Assembly: GCA_963691705.1 (NCBI GenBank)
Contig: OY829542.1
Coordinates: 64,070,427 to 64,134,426, forward strand
Origin: Viola odorata
Lineage: Eukaryota; Streptophyta; Magnoliopsida; Malpighiales; Violaceae
Reading direction: 5' to 3'
Length of the DNA: 64,000 bases
In this document: piece by piece, positions 49,708 to 61,340 of the stretch
How positions within the stretch are numbered: position 1 is the first letter of the stretch
Layout of the letters: each line of letters starts with the position of its first letter
Position numbers and translations under genes: made by a program
The notes under the pieces: generated by a model
The model's input: only the letters and a program-made list of their open reading frames with translations
Database searches by the model: none
What the model was told of the DNA's origin: nothing

Positions 49708-50488
49708 TGTTGGGAAAAAATCTCCCGCCAAGGATCAAACAATCAAAACAGCAAACAAGCAAACAACACAACACCGAGGATTTACGTGGAAAACCTCAAA
49801 TGAGGAAAAACCACGGGCCCAACTCCGAACAATCTTCCACTAATAATAAATTAGTAGTTTTACAATCTCTCTCAACTCAATCTCACATCTAGATCGAGGA
49901 GATACAATCTAGAAAAATAATACCCTCACTGATTATTTTTCTCTCAAACACTAACAAGAAAAATACTGCATATTTTTCTCACGGAATACTCAACAGTAAT
50001 TCCTCTCTCAATTCTCTCAATTCTCTCAATTGCTCCCTCGGTTGCAATTGCTTTCAATTGATACAAATGATACCATTCCTACGCATGCCTTAATATAGGC
50101 AATGTCAACAAATGAAAAAGTGAAGATCAACATGATCACACACCATGTGATCATTTGACCATGTGAAATTCAACTTGGATTTCCTTTCAGAAAAACGTGC
50201 TCCTTCCTTCCATTTTTTCCTTTCCATTATTCACATCACATGCACCAAATTAAACTCATCAATCCATAAGTCAACAAATCACACGGTCAATCTTTCAAAG
50301 GTCAACAAATCAAAAACCCACCCTTTCAATTCACTTTTCATTGTTCACATGAATTAATTCAATTAATTCAGCTGCCACCACTTCACACGAGAAATCCAAA
50401 CTTGGATTTCCTCTCTTTTCTTCTCCGGACAGGCAAGTCCTACTTTCCCTTGTCCACTTTCTCACTTCCATATGAGCTGGACTCTTCA
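49708..50488 (-). repeat. Copia LTR 4 (5' LTR of the array in element orientation)
   Basis: 781 bp, the outermost LTR on the right, followed by GTATA. It differs by one base noted near 50315 (AAAAACCC against AAAAGCCC). Confidence 0.95.
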
Positions 50489-51219
50489 GTATATATGCTA
50501 TATTATATACGAATCAGGTTCCTCTAATTTTTTTTTGAAAATGATTAGTCATGTTAGATGAATCTAAACGGTTCAATAAACTTGGACGGATGAGATTAAA
50601 AATTTAAATCATTAATAAGTTGACCAGTCAATAAAATTTAACAAATGGTCAATTATATGGTAACAGAGGGAGTATCATTCAAATCAAAGTAATTATTTTA
50701 CCAAAAATAAACAATTAATTATTTTATTTTATTGATTTTTCTCTAACAACATTAATTGCTAGAACAAAAAGACACAAATAATTTAGCGTATCAAAACAAG
50801 AACTTCTACAAATTAATAAAATAATGTATGTAATTTCGCTCTTATTCTGAACAAAGGTAGAATTTATGGAACCGAATGAATCTGAACTTCGAGCAATCTT
50901 CAAGGCATTGCAGATTTCCATTAATAATGGAAGAAGGTGTTTATCCAGGGAGTAATATACAAGGAAGAGACTTCTAGACTCTAGTTCTGCTTTTCACTCA
51001 TAGCACCCGTGAGGAAATTTCTAATTATTGTTCCAAGTTTAATTTGCAGCAATTTACTACACTTTTATTCAAATTAATAAAAGCTTCGTATTCATAAAAA
51101 TAAAACTAATTTTCTTCAAATTTTACTTCTTTTTAAAATTAATATATAAGCTATTTTTGTTTCCTTTTATAAATAAGTTAAGATTTTTTTTTTTAGTTTC
51201 CTAATTAAAAATGTAATGT
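50489..51219. other. AT-rich spacer right of the array
   Basis: No supported gene. A single Stowaway-like end (CAGAGGGAGTA near 50666-50676) has no visible partner. Confidence 0.5.
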
Positions 51220-51461
51220 GTTATGGTCAAAATTAATTTATATTAAATCTAACCATATATAGTAATCGCATAAAAATAGATTTGGGCACTGTAGATTATA
51301 TATCTTACATTACATCAGAGTATACAATGCCAACTTATTCCATATATATGACAAGTAAATATCTACCATGGCAGCTTATTTAATACAGAGACCCAATAGA
51401 GGACACGGCGCAATCACATCACAGAATCATTTGTACGTAGAGGCCCTACCCTACCCGTGAC

Positions 51462-51831
51462 CAGGGACAGATCCAGAAATGATTTCTAAGGGGGGTGGGG
51501 CGCCCCCGAAATTTTTTTTGGGGTATTTTAAAGGGAAACCAAACGAGCTGAACGAAAAATTGAACAAATACTTAAGAGTATTTGTATCCCCGAACTAAAT
51601 AACAAATATTTAGATAACTTAACAAAAAGATAAATAAGAAGACAATATAGAAAAAAATTAATTATACATTAGAATTCATATAATATACGTACTTCTTACA
51701 ATCGGGATTTTTCATATCCTGTAAACAATTTTTTGGAGCCCAACTGAACTGCCCAAGCCCAATAAAAAAAAAATTCATCCAGCCCAAGGGTGGGCAATTG
51801 CCCACTCTTGCCTGGGCTGGATCCGTCCATG
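51462..51831. mobile_element. hAT-family non-autonomous element, 370 bp
   Basis: The ends CAGGGACAGATCCAG and CTGGATCCGTCCATG are inverted repeats (13 of 15) flanked by a perfect 8-bp duplication CCCGTGAC (51454-51461, 51832-51839). The uninterrupted site is at 59090-59097 beside BBE-5. It is the same family as 37777-38575, in the opposite orientation and without that element's tRNA-like interior. It lies just 3' of pseudogene BBE-3. Confidence 0.96.
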
Positions 51832-51843
51832 CCCGTGACCATA

Positions 51844-53383
<1,540 letters not shown>

Positions 53384-53813
53384 TTTTATTGTTGTCGGTT
53401 TATCTTTGGAGCTGAAATGAGTAGTTGCTTTATTTATAGAAGTAATTAAGAAGTAAATTATTGATCTTTTTTGCTCCTGTGTATGCAGAACATGGCGACA
53501 ATTCGAGCATTTAGAATTTAGATTGGTGTTTATCAACAAAATGGAAAAATGAGGAAATGATATTTTCCCTAATCTGATAAGAAGTGATAGACTACTTCTA
53601 CAAGTTAAATGCCCTTAATTTCTTGCTCCATTACCAAAGAAGAAAGAAAGAAAGAAACGTTAATTTTGAAAAGTTCTGAAGTCACCAATGAACGCATGCT
53701 CAGGGAAAAAACAAGCACAATCAGAGATGTCAAAACTTTCATGCTTAGAAATTAACTTGCGGGACAAGATTTTGAAAAACAACATAATTTATTTTTTCTT
53801 AATTAATCTATAC

Positions 53814-54217
53814 TAGGGTTGGTAAAATGGGACAGATATCCATGGACCAACCTCATTTAGTCCAATAAATAAGTTGGACAGATTAGTCCAAGTCTATTTA
53901 ATAAACGGACGGACCAAAATCGTCCATCTAAATTAACCGGGTTCCCGTCGAATAATAATTTTTTTTGGGGGCTTGAATATTTTTTTGAAAAATAAGAATA
54001 ATTTTTTTGGAAAAAATGAAAAATTAATTTTTTTTAAAAATTAAATAATAAACGGAAAGATGGGAACCCGTCGGGTTTGTCCCGTCTGTCTATGTATATA
54101 GTTGGACGGATTTGACCTGATCCGTTTATTAAATGAGATAAAAAATATTGTTCATATCCCGTCTAAATTTGGACGAACAGACGGGTTATGTGTACGGTGT
54201 ACATAATGTCACACCTA
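53814..54217. mobile_element. hAT-like element, 404 bp, in the BBE-4 promoter
   Basis: It begins TAGGGTTGGTAAAATGGG, ends AATGTCACACCTA and is flanked by a perfect 8-bp duplication ATCTATAC (53806-53813, 54218-54225). The other block has a single ATCTATAC (61136-61143) at the same place. Terminal repeats match only in the outer bases (TAGG...CCTA). It has internal inverted repeats such as GTTCCCGTCG and CGGGAACC. No coding capacity. It ends 205 bp upstream of the BBE-4 start codon. Confidence 0.9.
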
Positions 54218-54356
54218 ATCTATACAAGAAATTTCATTACGAAAGAGCTGAAGTGTCGTCTTAATTTGAACAACCAAAAAATCAAAGACAAATCTACTAT
54301 TATCTATTTGAACTCAAGTCCATGTCCATCTTAGAGGAACACATCCTTCTTCGTTC

Positions 54357-54364
54357 TATAAATA
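54357..54364 (+). promoter_or_regulatory. TATA box of BBE-4
   Basis: TATAAATA 58 bp upstream of the ATG, in the same sequence context as the box at 61276-61283. Confidence 0.75.
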
Positions 54365-54421
54365 GGTACCTTTTGCTCAATCTTTATACATCCAAGATAT
54401 CCAGTCTTAAGTTTGCTAAAG

Positions 54422-56032
54422 ATGAATTCTGAAAGCTTAGCAATATTTCCTCTTTTATTACTTTCATTCTCATGGCTTCTCCAGATTACTTCAGCTCACA
54501 GCCATGAGGATTTTCTCCATTGTCTTTCCCTCTCAACCGAGAACTCCAACTCCATTACCAAACTCATCCATGCCCCAAACAACTCCTCCTATTCATCCAT
54601 CTTACGATCCTCGATTCGAAACAAAAGGTTCGACAGAGAATCAACCCCGAAGCCTCTCGTCATTGTAACACCAAACAATGCATCTCAGATTCAGGCCACC
54701 ATTTCTTGTTCTGTGAAGCAAGGGATGCAACTCAGAGTTAGGAGTGGAGGCCATGACTATGAGGGTCTTTCCCATTACTCTAATAACCCATTTGTGATTG
54801 TTGATCTAGTCAATATTCGAACAGTCAGTGTCGATTTATCAGACAACACCGCGTGGATTCAAGCTGGCGCGCAATTAGGGGAAGTCTATTACAGGATTGC
54901 AGAGAAGAGCAGAACTCTTGCTTTCCCTGCAGGGGTTTGCCCAACAGTTGGTGTTGGAGGTCATTTTAGTGGAGGAGGGTATGGTATGATCATGCGAAAG
55001 TATGGGCTCGCTGCTGATCATATAATTGATGCACATTTAATTGATGTCAAGGGTAGAATCCTTGACAGAGCTGCAATGGGAGAAGAACTGTTCTGGGCCA
55101 TCCGCGGTGGTGGAGGAAACACATTTGGAGTTGTCATTGCTTGGAGGGTACAGCTAGTTCCAGTCCCACCTGTTGTGACTGTCTTCAATGTAACAAGAAC
55201 TTTGGAACAGAATGCAACAAAGCTTGTCCATCAATGGCAATACGCAATCCGAGATTTCGACAAAGATTTGTTCAGCAGAATCTTTATATCCAAAATTAGT
55301 ACTACTAATTCTTCTTCCAAGCCAACCATCCTCACAGAATTCACTTCCTTGTTTCTTGGTGAAGTTGACAGGCTTCTCCCATTAATGCAACAGAGTTTTC
55401 CTGAGCTGGGTTTGGTGAAAGAAGACTGCATCGAAATGAGCTGGATCGAATCCACCCTCTATTTCGCTAACCTTCCGAGAAACACATCCTTAGAAGCTCT
55501 GCTGGACAGATCAAATGATGGATCTTTAGCTTATTTCAAAGGCAAATCTGACTACGTAAAGGAACCCATACCTGAAGAAGCATTGGAAGGAATATGGGAA
55601 AGATTGTTCCAAGTGGAGGAACAGAGGTCTCAGCTGCAATTCACAGCATATGGTGGCAGAATGGATGAGATTTCAGAATCAAGCACTCCATTTCCGCACA
55701 GAGCAGGGACACTTTTCCAAATCCATTACGGAGTTGCTTGGGTGGAAGATGGGATTAAAGAAGCGCAATGGCATATAAACTGGATAAGAAGGCTTTATGC
55801 TTATACGGGTCCTTATGTTTCAAAGAATCCACGTTCTGCTTATGTCAATTACAGAGATCTCGACATTGGAATCAACAGCAGAGGAAATTACACAAGTTAC
55901 AAGCAAGCAAGCATTTGGGGTAAGAAATATTTCCGCAACAACTTTGATCGCTTGGTTCGCGTCAAGAGTGCAATTGATCCTACTAATTTCTTCAGGAATG
56001 AGCAAAGCATCCCTCCTCTTTCATCCTGGTGA
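54422..56032 (+). CDS. berberine bridge enzyme-like FAD oxidase, intact, 536 aa (BBE-4)
   Basis: Intronless secreted flavoprotein oxidase. Signal peptide at about 1-25 (LLLLSFSWLLQITSA). FAD is predicted to be held by His111 (RSGGHDYEG) and Cys173 ([13 protein letters not shown]). The BBE C-terminal domain has YVNYRDLDIG and [17 protein letters not shown] 54422 follows the TATA box at 54357; the frame extends three codons upstream but starts with TTG. It differs from BBE-6 at about 14 of 536 residues, four of them within LPRNTSLEALLD. The substrate cannot be inferred; family members oxidise monolignols, oligosaccharides or specialised metabolites and produce H2O2. Confidence 0.96.
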   Translation: MNSESLAIFPLLLLSFSWLLQITSAHSHEDFLHCLSLSTENSNSITKLIHAPNNSSYSSILRSSIRNKRFDRESTPKPLVIVTPNNASQIQATISCSVKQGMQLRVRSGGHDYEGLSHYSNNPFVIVDLVNIRTVSVDLSDNTAWIQAGAQLGEVYYRIAEKSRTLAFPAGVCPTVGVGGHFSGGGYGMIMRKYGLAADHIIDAHLIDVKGRILDRAAMGEELFWAIRGGGGNTFGVVIAWRVQLVPVPPVVTVFNVTRTLEQNATKLVHQWQYAIRDFDKDLFSRIFISKISTTNSSSKPTILTEFTSLFLGEVDRLLPLMQQSFPELGLVKEDCIEMSWIESTLYFANLPRNTSLEALLDRSNDGSLAYFKGKSDYVKEPIPEEALEGIWERLFQVEEQRSQLQFTAYGGRMDEISESSTPFPHRAGTLFQIHYGVAWVEDGIKEAQWHINWIRRLYAYTGPYVSKNPRSAYVNYRDLDIGINSRGNYTSYKQASIWGKKYFRNNFDRLVRVKSAIDPTNFFRNEQSIPPLSSW

Positions 56033-56589
56033 TAATTGGAGATCTATCACAACCCATCTATTTTATACATTGATAGAAAGGAAAAATAATAATAATAATG
56101 CATGGTAATGAATAATGTATTCTTTCTCCTCTTGAGGTCAAAAGAAGATAACTTGATTTATGTATTTATTTTATGAAATGAGGTAGTATATCTAATAAAG
56201 CTTTTTAGAGCCATATAGTAAGAGAAGTTATTTAGAAGATCAAATATAATTAATTAATAAAGAAAGGTTAAAATTTTGAATGTTGGTATGAAATACTATA
56301 CAATTTTAGAATTTAAAACATTTTTGAATCATCTTTTATCTAATAAATCTATTTTACAACGTAATTCAAGTATGTGACTTAAAAAACCCATTGACATTTT
56401 GATATTAAAAAGACTAATCATTTCTTAATAGATATTTTGGCCACACATATAATTTTAATTGTTAATATAAAATAAGTAATAATGAAATCTATACAAAAAT
56501 TTTAAAAAAGTGAAGATATAATGACTATGTAGCTCATTGATTGTTTGGTTGATGACAAAAGTACTAATAAGGATTCGGACCCAGATTCA
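56033..56589. other. BBE-4 3' flank, duplicated at 62952-63405
   Basis: No gene. 56033-56475 matches 62952-63405 with small indels; similarity ends at about 56475, the right edge of block C. Confidence 0.65.
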
Positions 56590-56855
56590 TTTCCTCGCCC
56601 GCCGCGAATAGCTCAGAACAGTTCTTCTCCCATTGCAGTTCTGTCGAGGGTTCTGCCCTTCACATCAATCAAATGTGCATCAATTATATGATCTGCAGCG
56701 AGCCCGTATTTTCGCATCATTGTTCCATACCCTCCTCCACTAAAATGACCTCCAACACCAACTGTTGGGCAAACCCCTGCAGGAAAGGCAAGAGTTCTGC
56801 TCTCCTCTGCAATCCTATAATAGACTTCCCCGAGCAACGCGCCAGCTTGAATCCT
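56590..56855 (-). pseudogene. BBE-like internal fragment
   Basis: Minus-strand codons correspond to about 145-235 of BBE-4: [61 protein letters not shown] and MGEELF. It includes the flavin-linking Cys but has no N- or C-terminal parts and no adjoining BBE sequence. It is closest to BBE-4/BBE-6, so it derives from that subtype. Confidence 0.92.
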
Positions 56856-57627
56856 CTTTAATTTCAATTAATTTATTAATGCATGGAAAGTTTAAAAATT
56901 TATTTTTTTAATATGTTTGTAAATTGAATTAAAAGTTGATATATAAATTTTAGTTTATATGAAAATAAATGAGTATCTATAAAAAAAAATGAATAATATA
57001 GATCTAAATCATTATAAAAATAGAAAAATACTGAATTTCAGTACAAATTTCTAGTTAAATAAGTGAATCAAAATTGGAAAAAAAAGAGAAACCTCCCGAA
57101 TCGCTCGAACTAGCTTCACGTCAACCTATTCATGGTCGGACCAGCCCTGTTTAATAAGTTTTTGGGCACAATTGAATAATGAGTTTTTTTTGGGATTATA
57201 AGAAACGAGCCACTATTTTGGTCATATTATCTCATTGTATTATTTCTAGCTACAAGTAAAAAAATAATATTGTATAACATAAGACAATCATTATTCTCAA
57301 TCTTTAACTAACATTTTTTTCTCCTAAATTTTAATATTAGCAATTTTCCAACAATATCATAACTAGAAAACATGTCAAAGCTTAAAATGAGATATTTGAG
57401 TGAATTAACTAATTGCTTTACTATTAGTAAGAACTAGAAATTGGGCTCGGAGGATTTGGAGATGATAAGATAACAGACACATGAATGAATCTTTTGATTA
57501 GAGTCTCAATAATGATCAGTAAACCCGCTGATGAAGTAATAAGTCGTTGGGCTCATCAAGCGTGGCAGTGTCAGATCCGTCGTTGTAGATGGCGATGAGG
57601 AGGTGGTAACGCAAAGTCAAATTGATA
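56856..57627. other. AT-rich spacer
   Basis: No supported gene or repeat boundary. Confidence 0.5.
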
Positions 57628-57635
57628 GTTGTAGT

Positions 57636-58423
57636 TAGGGGTGGGCATCGGTCGGTAGTTTGGTATACCGACCAAAATATTTCGATATTCGATATACCGA
57701 ATGTCTAAAAATAATTACCATACCATACCGAATTAAATTTCGGTACCGTACCAAAATACTGAATTTAATTCGATACGGTATTTCAGTATACCAAAATACC
57801 GAAATTAATTCTTCATGAGTTAATAAAATGCAAAAGAATTTATAAAAAATAAAATCAGCATATATATATATATATAGCTCGGCTTCTTCCTCTTTATAAT
57901 TGACCTGAATACCAATTCATCAAATTAAAAATCTTTTCATAGTGTTTAAGATTACACAACCAAGCCATAAACGACGCAGCTAGACCATGGATTGATGCAA
58001 AAAGAAGACAAAAAATCAAGACAACAAAACTGATTCCATCATCTCCATTCTCCAGTGAATATAGTTTGTAAAATTTAGGTAACTCAAACAACTTGTATAT
58101 TCAGCAACAGAATCCCATTGTCATAACATTTAGTCCATTAAGTTGCTCTTAGATAATTCATTTTACTGTCATGGCACAACTTAGTGTTGTATATACATAC
58201 ATACAACATAAGACTGTAAGGAAAATAGAACTCGGTAATTGTTTTATATAAGTATAAAATATTTCGGTACAGAACCTATCAAATTTAATACCGTATCGTA
58301 CCGAAATAAATTTTGGTACTGTACCGAAATAAATTTTGGTACTATACCGAAATACCGAACAGTGAAAATGTGTAAAAAAATACCGACCGAACTTATGTTA
58401 TTTTAGTACGGAACCCACCCCTA
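57636..58423. mobile_element. hAT-like element, 788 bp
   Basis: The ends TAGGGGTGGGC and ACCCACCCCTA are inverted repeats, flanked by GTTGTAGT (57628-57635) and GTTGTAGC (58424-58431), 7 of 8 identical. The subterminal parts are full of short repeats of TACCGAAAT/ATTTCGGTA, typical of transposase-binding subterminal repeats. It contains an (AT)n tract near 57862-57880. No transposase frame. Confidence 0.85.
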
Positions 58424-58431
58424 GTTGTAGC

Positions 58432-58850
58432 TGAAGATAAAGAGTATCAGTAACTTGAATTTTTTTGCTCGGGCCCAACTCCAATAATCAATCCATTTCA
58501 TGTTAGTATAGTCGTACCATTTGAAAATACCCTAATTCAACCAGTCGAGTCACATGCGTGGAACTCAACCACATCTGGACCACAATTATTGGTCATTGAA
58601 CCATTTTTTTAATGTGGTCCAATTTTCATTATTGATAAATTAATGGTTGCAAACTTATTTATATCATAATAAAAAATGATTAAAAAAATTGATATGATAC
58701 TTTCCACGATTAAAAATAAGATAGGTTTCGTTGACTTTTCTGTCAAAAAATTGAAAGCAAATGAGGGTGGCCTAAAACTGTCGAAAGATAGCAAAATGTT
58801 TGAGGGATTAAGTCTAAACGTTGTGTTATCTAGTTTACGGTCCACGAGAT
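58432..58850. other. spacer left of block D
   Basis: No supported gene. The 119-codon ORF at 58676-59035 runs into non-coding sequence that is also present in block C without an ORF, so I reject it. Confidence 0.5.
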
Positions 58851-59101
58851 TTAATCTTTGTTCCAACTTAAAGTGTCGTCATTTATTAAATCTAACGATA
58901 TATAGTGATAGTATAAAAATAGATTTGAGCACTATCTTACATCAGAGTATACAACGCCAACTTATTCCATATGTAGATATGACACAAGTAATAAATATCT
59001 ACCATGGCAACTTATTTAATACAGAGACCCAATAGAGGACCCGGCACAATCACATCACAGAATCATTTGTACGTAGAGGCCCTACCCTACCCGTGACCAT
59101 A

Positions 59102-60700
59102 TCAATGAAGAACAGGAATGCTTTGCTCATTCCTGAAGAAATTAGAAGGATCAACAGCGGTCTTCACACGCACCAACCTGTCAAAATTATTCTTAAAATA
59201 TTTAACACCCCAAACCCTTGCTTCTCTATAGCTTGTAATATTCCTGACCTGCAGTGATCTGTTCATTCCTATGTCAAGATCCCTGTAATTAAAATATGCA
59301 GCTCTTGGCTTCTTTGAAACATAAGGAGCCATGTAACTATAAAGACTCCTAACCCATTCCAAATATTTCTCACCCATCTCATCATCGCCCCACCCCACCA
59401 AGTAATGAATCTGGTACAAATTCCCTGCCCGGTGCGGAAACGGAATGCTAGATTCTGAAATCTCATCCATTCTCCCACCGTACGGGCTCAGAAGTAACAA
59501 ATTAAGATCCGGCTCCACCTCGAAAAACCTCTCCCATATCGCTTCTAATGCAGCTTCAGGTATAGGCTGTTGCACGTAATCCGACTTCCCTTTCGAGTTT
59601 GCTACGCTTGAAGGAGTCCTGTCGAGTAAAACATCCAACGGAGTTTCTTCAGGAAACTCCGCGAAGTAGACCGTGGACTCGATCCAGCTCATTTCTTTGC
59701 AGTCTTGCTTCACCATCCCTAGTTCCGGGAAGCTGTTCTGCATTAGGGTTAGAAGCTGGTCTGCCCGGCCTAGGAATAAGGAAATGAAAGAAGCTTGAAT
59801 GTCACGTTTCGAGCTGATTCTGGTGATGAAGATCCTCATAAAGAGATCATCAGCGAACTCGTGGGCCACGTATTGCCAGCGGTGGATAAGTTTGGTTGCT
59901 TTCTGCTCTAATGTTCTCGTTACGTTGCATGCAGTTACGGTTGGTGGAACTGGCACCAGCTGTATCTTCCAAGCAGTTACTACACCAAAAGTGTTCCCTC
60001 CGCCGCCGCGGATGGCCCAGAAGAGTTCTTCACCCATTGCTGCTCTGTCGAGGATTTTCCCTTCCGCATCGACTAATTGCGCGTCAATGATATGGTCTGC
60101 CGCGATACCGAATTTCCGCATCAGCATACCGTACCCTCCTCCGCTGAAGTGCCCGCCAACGCCCACCGTCGGACAAATTCCAGCAGGGAAAGCAAGTTCT
60201 GTACTTTTTTCGCTAATTCTGTAGTAAAGTTCGCCCAGTGTTGCACCAGATTGCACCCATGCTGTCCTGTTCTCTGCATCGACCGTGATGTTCCGGAGAT
60301 TGATGAGGTCGAGAACGATGAAGGGAAGAGACGATGAAACGTAAGAAAGGCCCTCGAAGTCATGCCCCCCGCTACGAATTCGGATTTGGAACCCATGTTT
60401 CTGAGAGCAAAGGATGGCAGCTTGGATGTGGGGTGTGTGTAGTGGTGTGAGGATGAGTGAGGGTTTTGGTGTGGTGGTTGTGTTGAATCGGAGATTTCGG
60501 ACCGAATAATCCAAGATTGATGGATATGAGGGGTTGTTGTGGGTGTAGACAATGTTGGACATGGAATTAGAGTTTTTGAAATGTTGGGAAAAGCATTCAA
60601 GAAAATCTTGATGGGTGTGATCAGCTGATGAAGTTAATGAAAAGATGAGAAGGAAAGCCAAAATAAGTGGCATGACCCAAGGGCTTTGAATATTCATCAT
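59102..60700 (-). CDS. berberine bridge enzyme-like FAD oxidase, intact, 532 aa (BBE-5)
   Basis: Intronless, minus strand. Signal peptide at about 1-26 (PLILAFLLIFSLTSSA), predicted secretion. Covalent flavin residues are His113 (RSGGHDFEG) and Cys176 ([13 protein letters not shown]). The BBE domain has YFNYRDLDIG and [16 protein letters not shown] at the end. It is a different subtype from BBE-4/BBE-6 and its only close relative here is pseudogene BBE-3. ATG 60700 gives the expected signal peptide and lies 47 bp from a TATA box on the same strand. It is head-to-head with BBE-6, 640 bp between start codons. Confidence 0.96.
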   Translation of the reverse strand: MMNIQSPWVMPLILAFLLIFSLTSSADHTHQDFLECFSQHFKNSNSMSNIVYTHNNPSYPSILDYSVRNLRFNTTTTPKPSLILTPLHTPHIQAAILCSQKHGFQIRIRSGGHDFEGLSYVSSSLPFIVLDLINLRNITVDAENRTAWVQSGATLGELYYRISEKSTELAFPAGICPTVGVGGHFSGGGYGMLMRKFGIAADHIIDAQLVDAEGKILDRAAMGEELFWAIRGGGGNTFGVVTAWKIQLVPVPPTVTACNVTRTLEQKATKLIHRWQYVAHEFADDLFMRIFITRISSKRDIQASFISLFLGRADQLLTLMQNSFPELGMVKQDCKEMSWIESTVYFAEFPEETPLDVLLDRTPSSVANSKGKSDYVQQPIPEAALEAIWERFFEVEPDLNLLLLSPYGGRMDEISESSIPFPHRAGNLYQIHYLVGWGDDEMGEKYLEWVRSLYSYMAPYVSKKPRAAYFNYRDLDIGMNRSLQVRNITSYREARVWGVKYFKNNFDRLVRVKTAVDPSNFFRNEQSIPVLH

Positions 60701-60746
60701 TTTTGTTGTTGTTGATTATCTTTGGAGCTGAAATGAGCAGTTGCTT

Positions 60747-60754
60747 TATTTATA
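60747..60754 (-). promoter_or_regulatory. TATA box of BBE-5
   Basis: TATAAATA on the minus strand, 47 bp upstream of the BBE-5 start codon. Confidence 0.7.
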
Positions 60755-61275
60755 GAAGTAATTAAGAAGTAAATTATTGATCTTTTTTGCTCCTGTGTAT
60801 CCAGAACATGACGACAATTCGAGCATTTAGAATTTAGATTGGTGTTTATCAACAAAATGGAAAAATGAGGCTTTGAAAGTTCAAACTTAGAATTTGATTT
60901 TCCCTAATCTGATAAGAGATAGACTACTTCTACAAGTTAAATGCCCTTCATTCTGGCTCCATTACCAAAAGAAAGAAAGAAAGAAACGTTAATTTTCAAA
61001 AGTTCTCAAGTCACCAATGAACGCATGCTCAGAGAAAAAACAAGCACAACGAGAAATGTCAAAACTTTCATGCTTAAATAATTAACTTGCGGCACATGAT
61101 TTTGAAAAACAACATAATTTCATTTTTCTTAACTAATCTATACAAGAAATTTCATTACGAAAGAGCTGAAGTGTCGTCTTAATTTGAACAACCAAGAAAT
61201 CAAAGACAATTCTACTATTATCTATTTGAACTCAAGTCCATGTCTATCTTAGAGGAACACATCCTTTTTCGTTTC

Positions 61276-61283
61276 TATAAATA
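61276..61283 (+). promoter_or_regulatory. TATA box of BBE-6
   Basis: TATAAATA 58 bp upstream of the BBE-6 start codon, same context as for BBE-4. Confidence 0.75.
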
Positions 61284-61340
61284 GGTACCTTTTGCTCAAT
61301 CTTTATACATCCAAGATATCCAGTCTTAAGTTTGCTAAAG

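Larger units (their letters stand above)
43075..50488 (-). mobile_element. tandem array of a non-autonomous Copia element (4 LTRs, 3 internal regions)
   Basis: Order: LTR 43075-43855, internal 43856-45285, LTR 45286-46066, internal 46067-47496, LTR 47497-48277, internal 48278-49707, LTR 49708-50488. The repeat unit is exactly 2211 bp. The array as a whole is flanked by GTATA on both sides (43070-43074, 50489-50493); the inner junctions have no such duplication. The internal regions code only gag and a partial protease. There is no integrase, reverse transcriptase or RNase H, so the element depends on another Copia (TR-GAG type). Units differ at only a few bases, so the expansion is very recent, or the assembly repeated it. 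Confidence 0.96.
53384..54421. promoter_or_regulatory. divergent promoter region between BBE-3 (pseudogene) and BBE-4
   Basis: Shared upstream region of the head-to-head pair, paralogous to 60701-61340. A TATTTATA (minus-strand TATAAATA) near 53430 serves the left gene and TATAAATA at 54357-54364 the right gene. A 404-bp hAT insertion lies within it. Confidence 0.7.
60701..61340. promoter_or_regulatory. bidirectional promoter region between BBE-5 and BBE-6
   Basis: Start codons are 640 bp apart and face away from each other. The region keeps both TATA boxes and lacks the hAT insertion seen in block C, so it represents the ancestral arrangement. Shared cis-elements could co-regulate the pair. 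Confidence 0.65.

Noticed and set aside
50489..50680. Stowaway element with right end CAGAGGGAGTA
   Set aside because: No matching left end or paired TA was found, so only a lone motif is visible.
58676..59035. 119-codon plus-strand ORF
   Set aside because: Extends into the duplicated non-coding flank; the paralogous region near 51160-51400 has no corresponding ORF.
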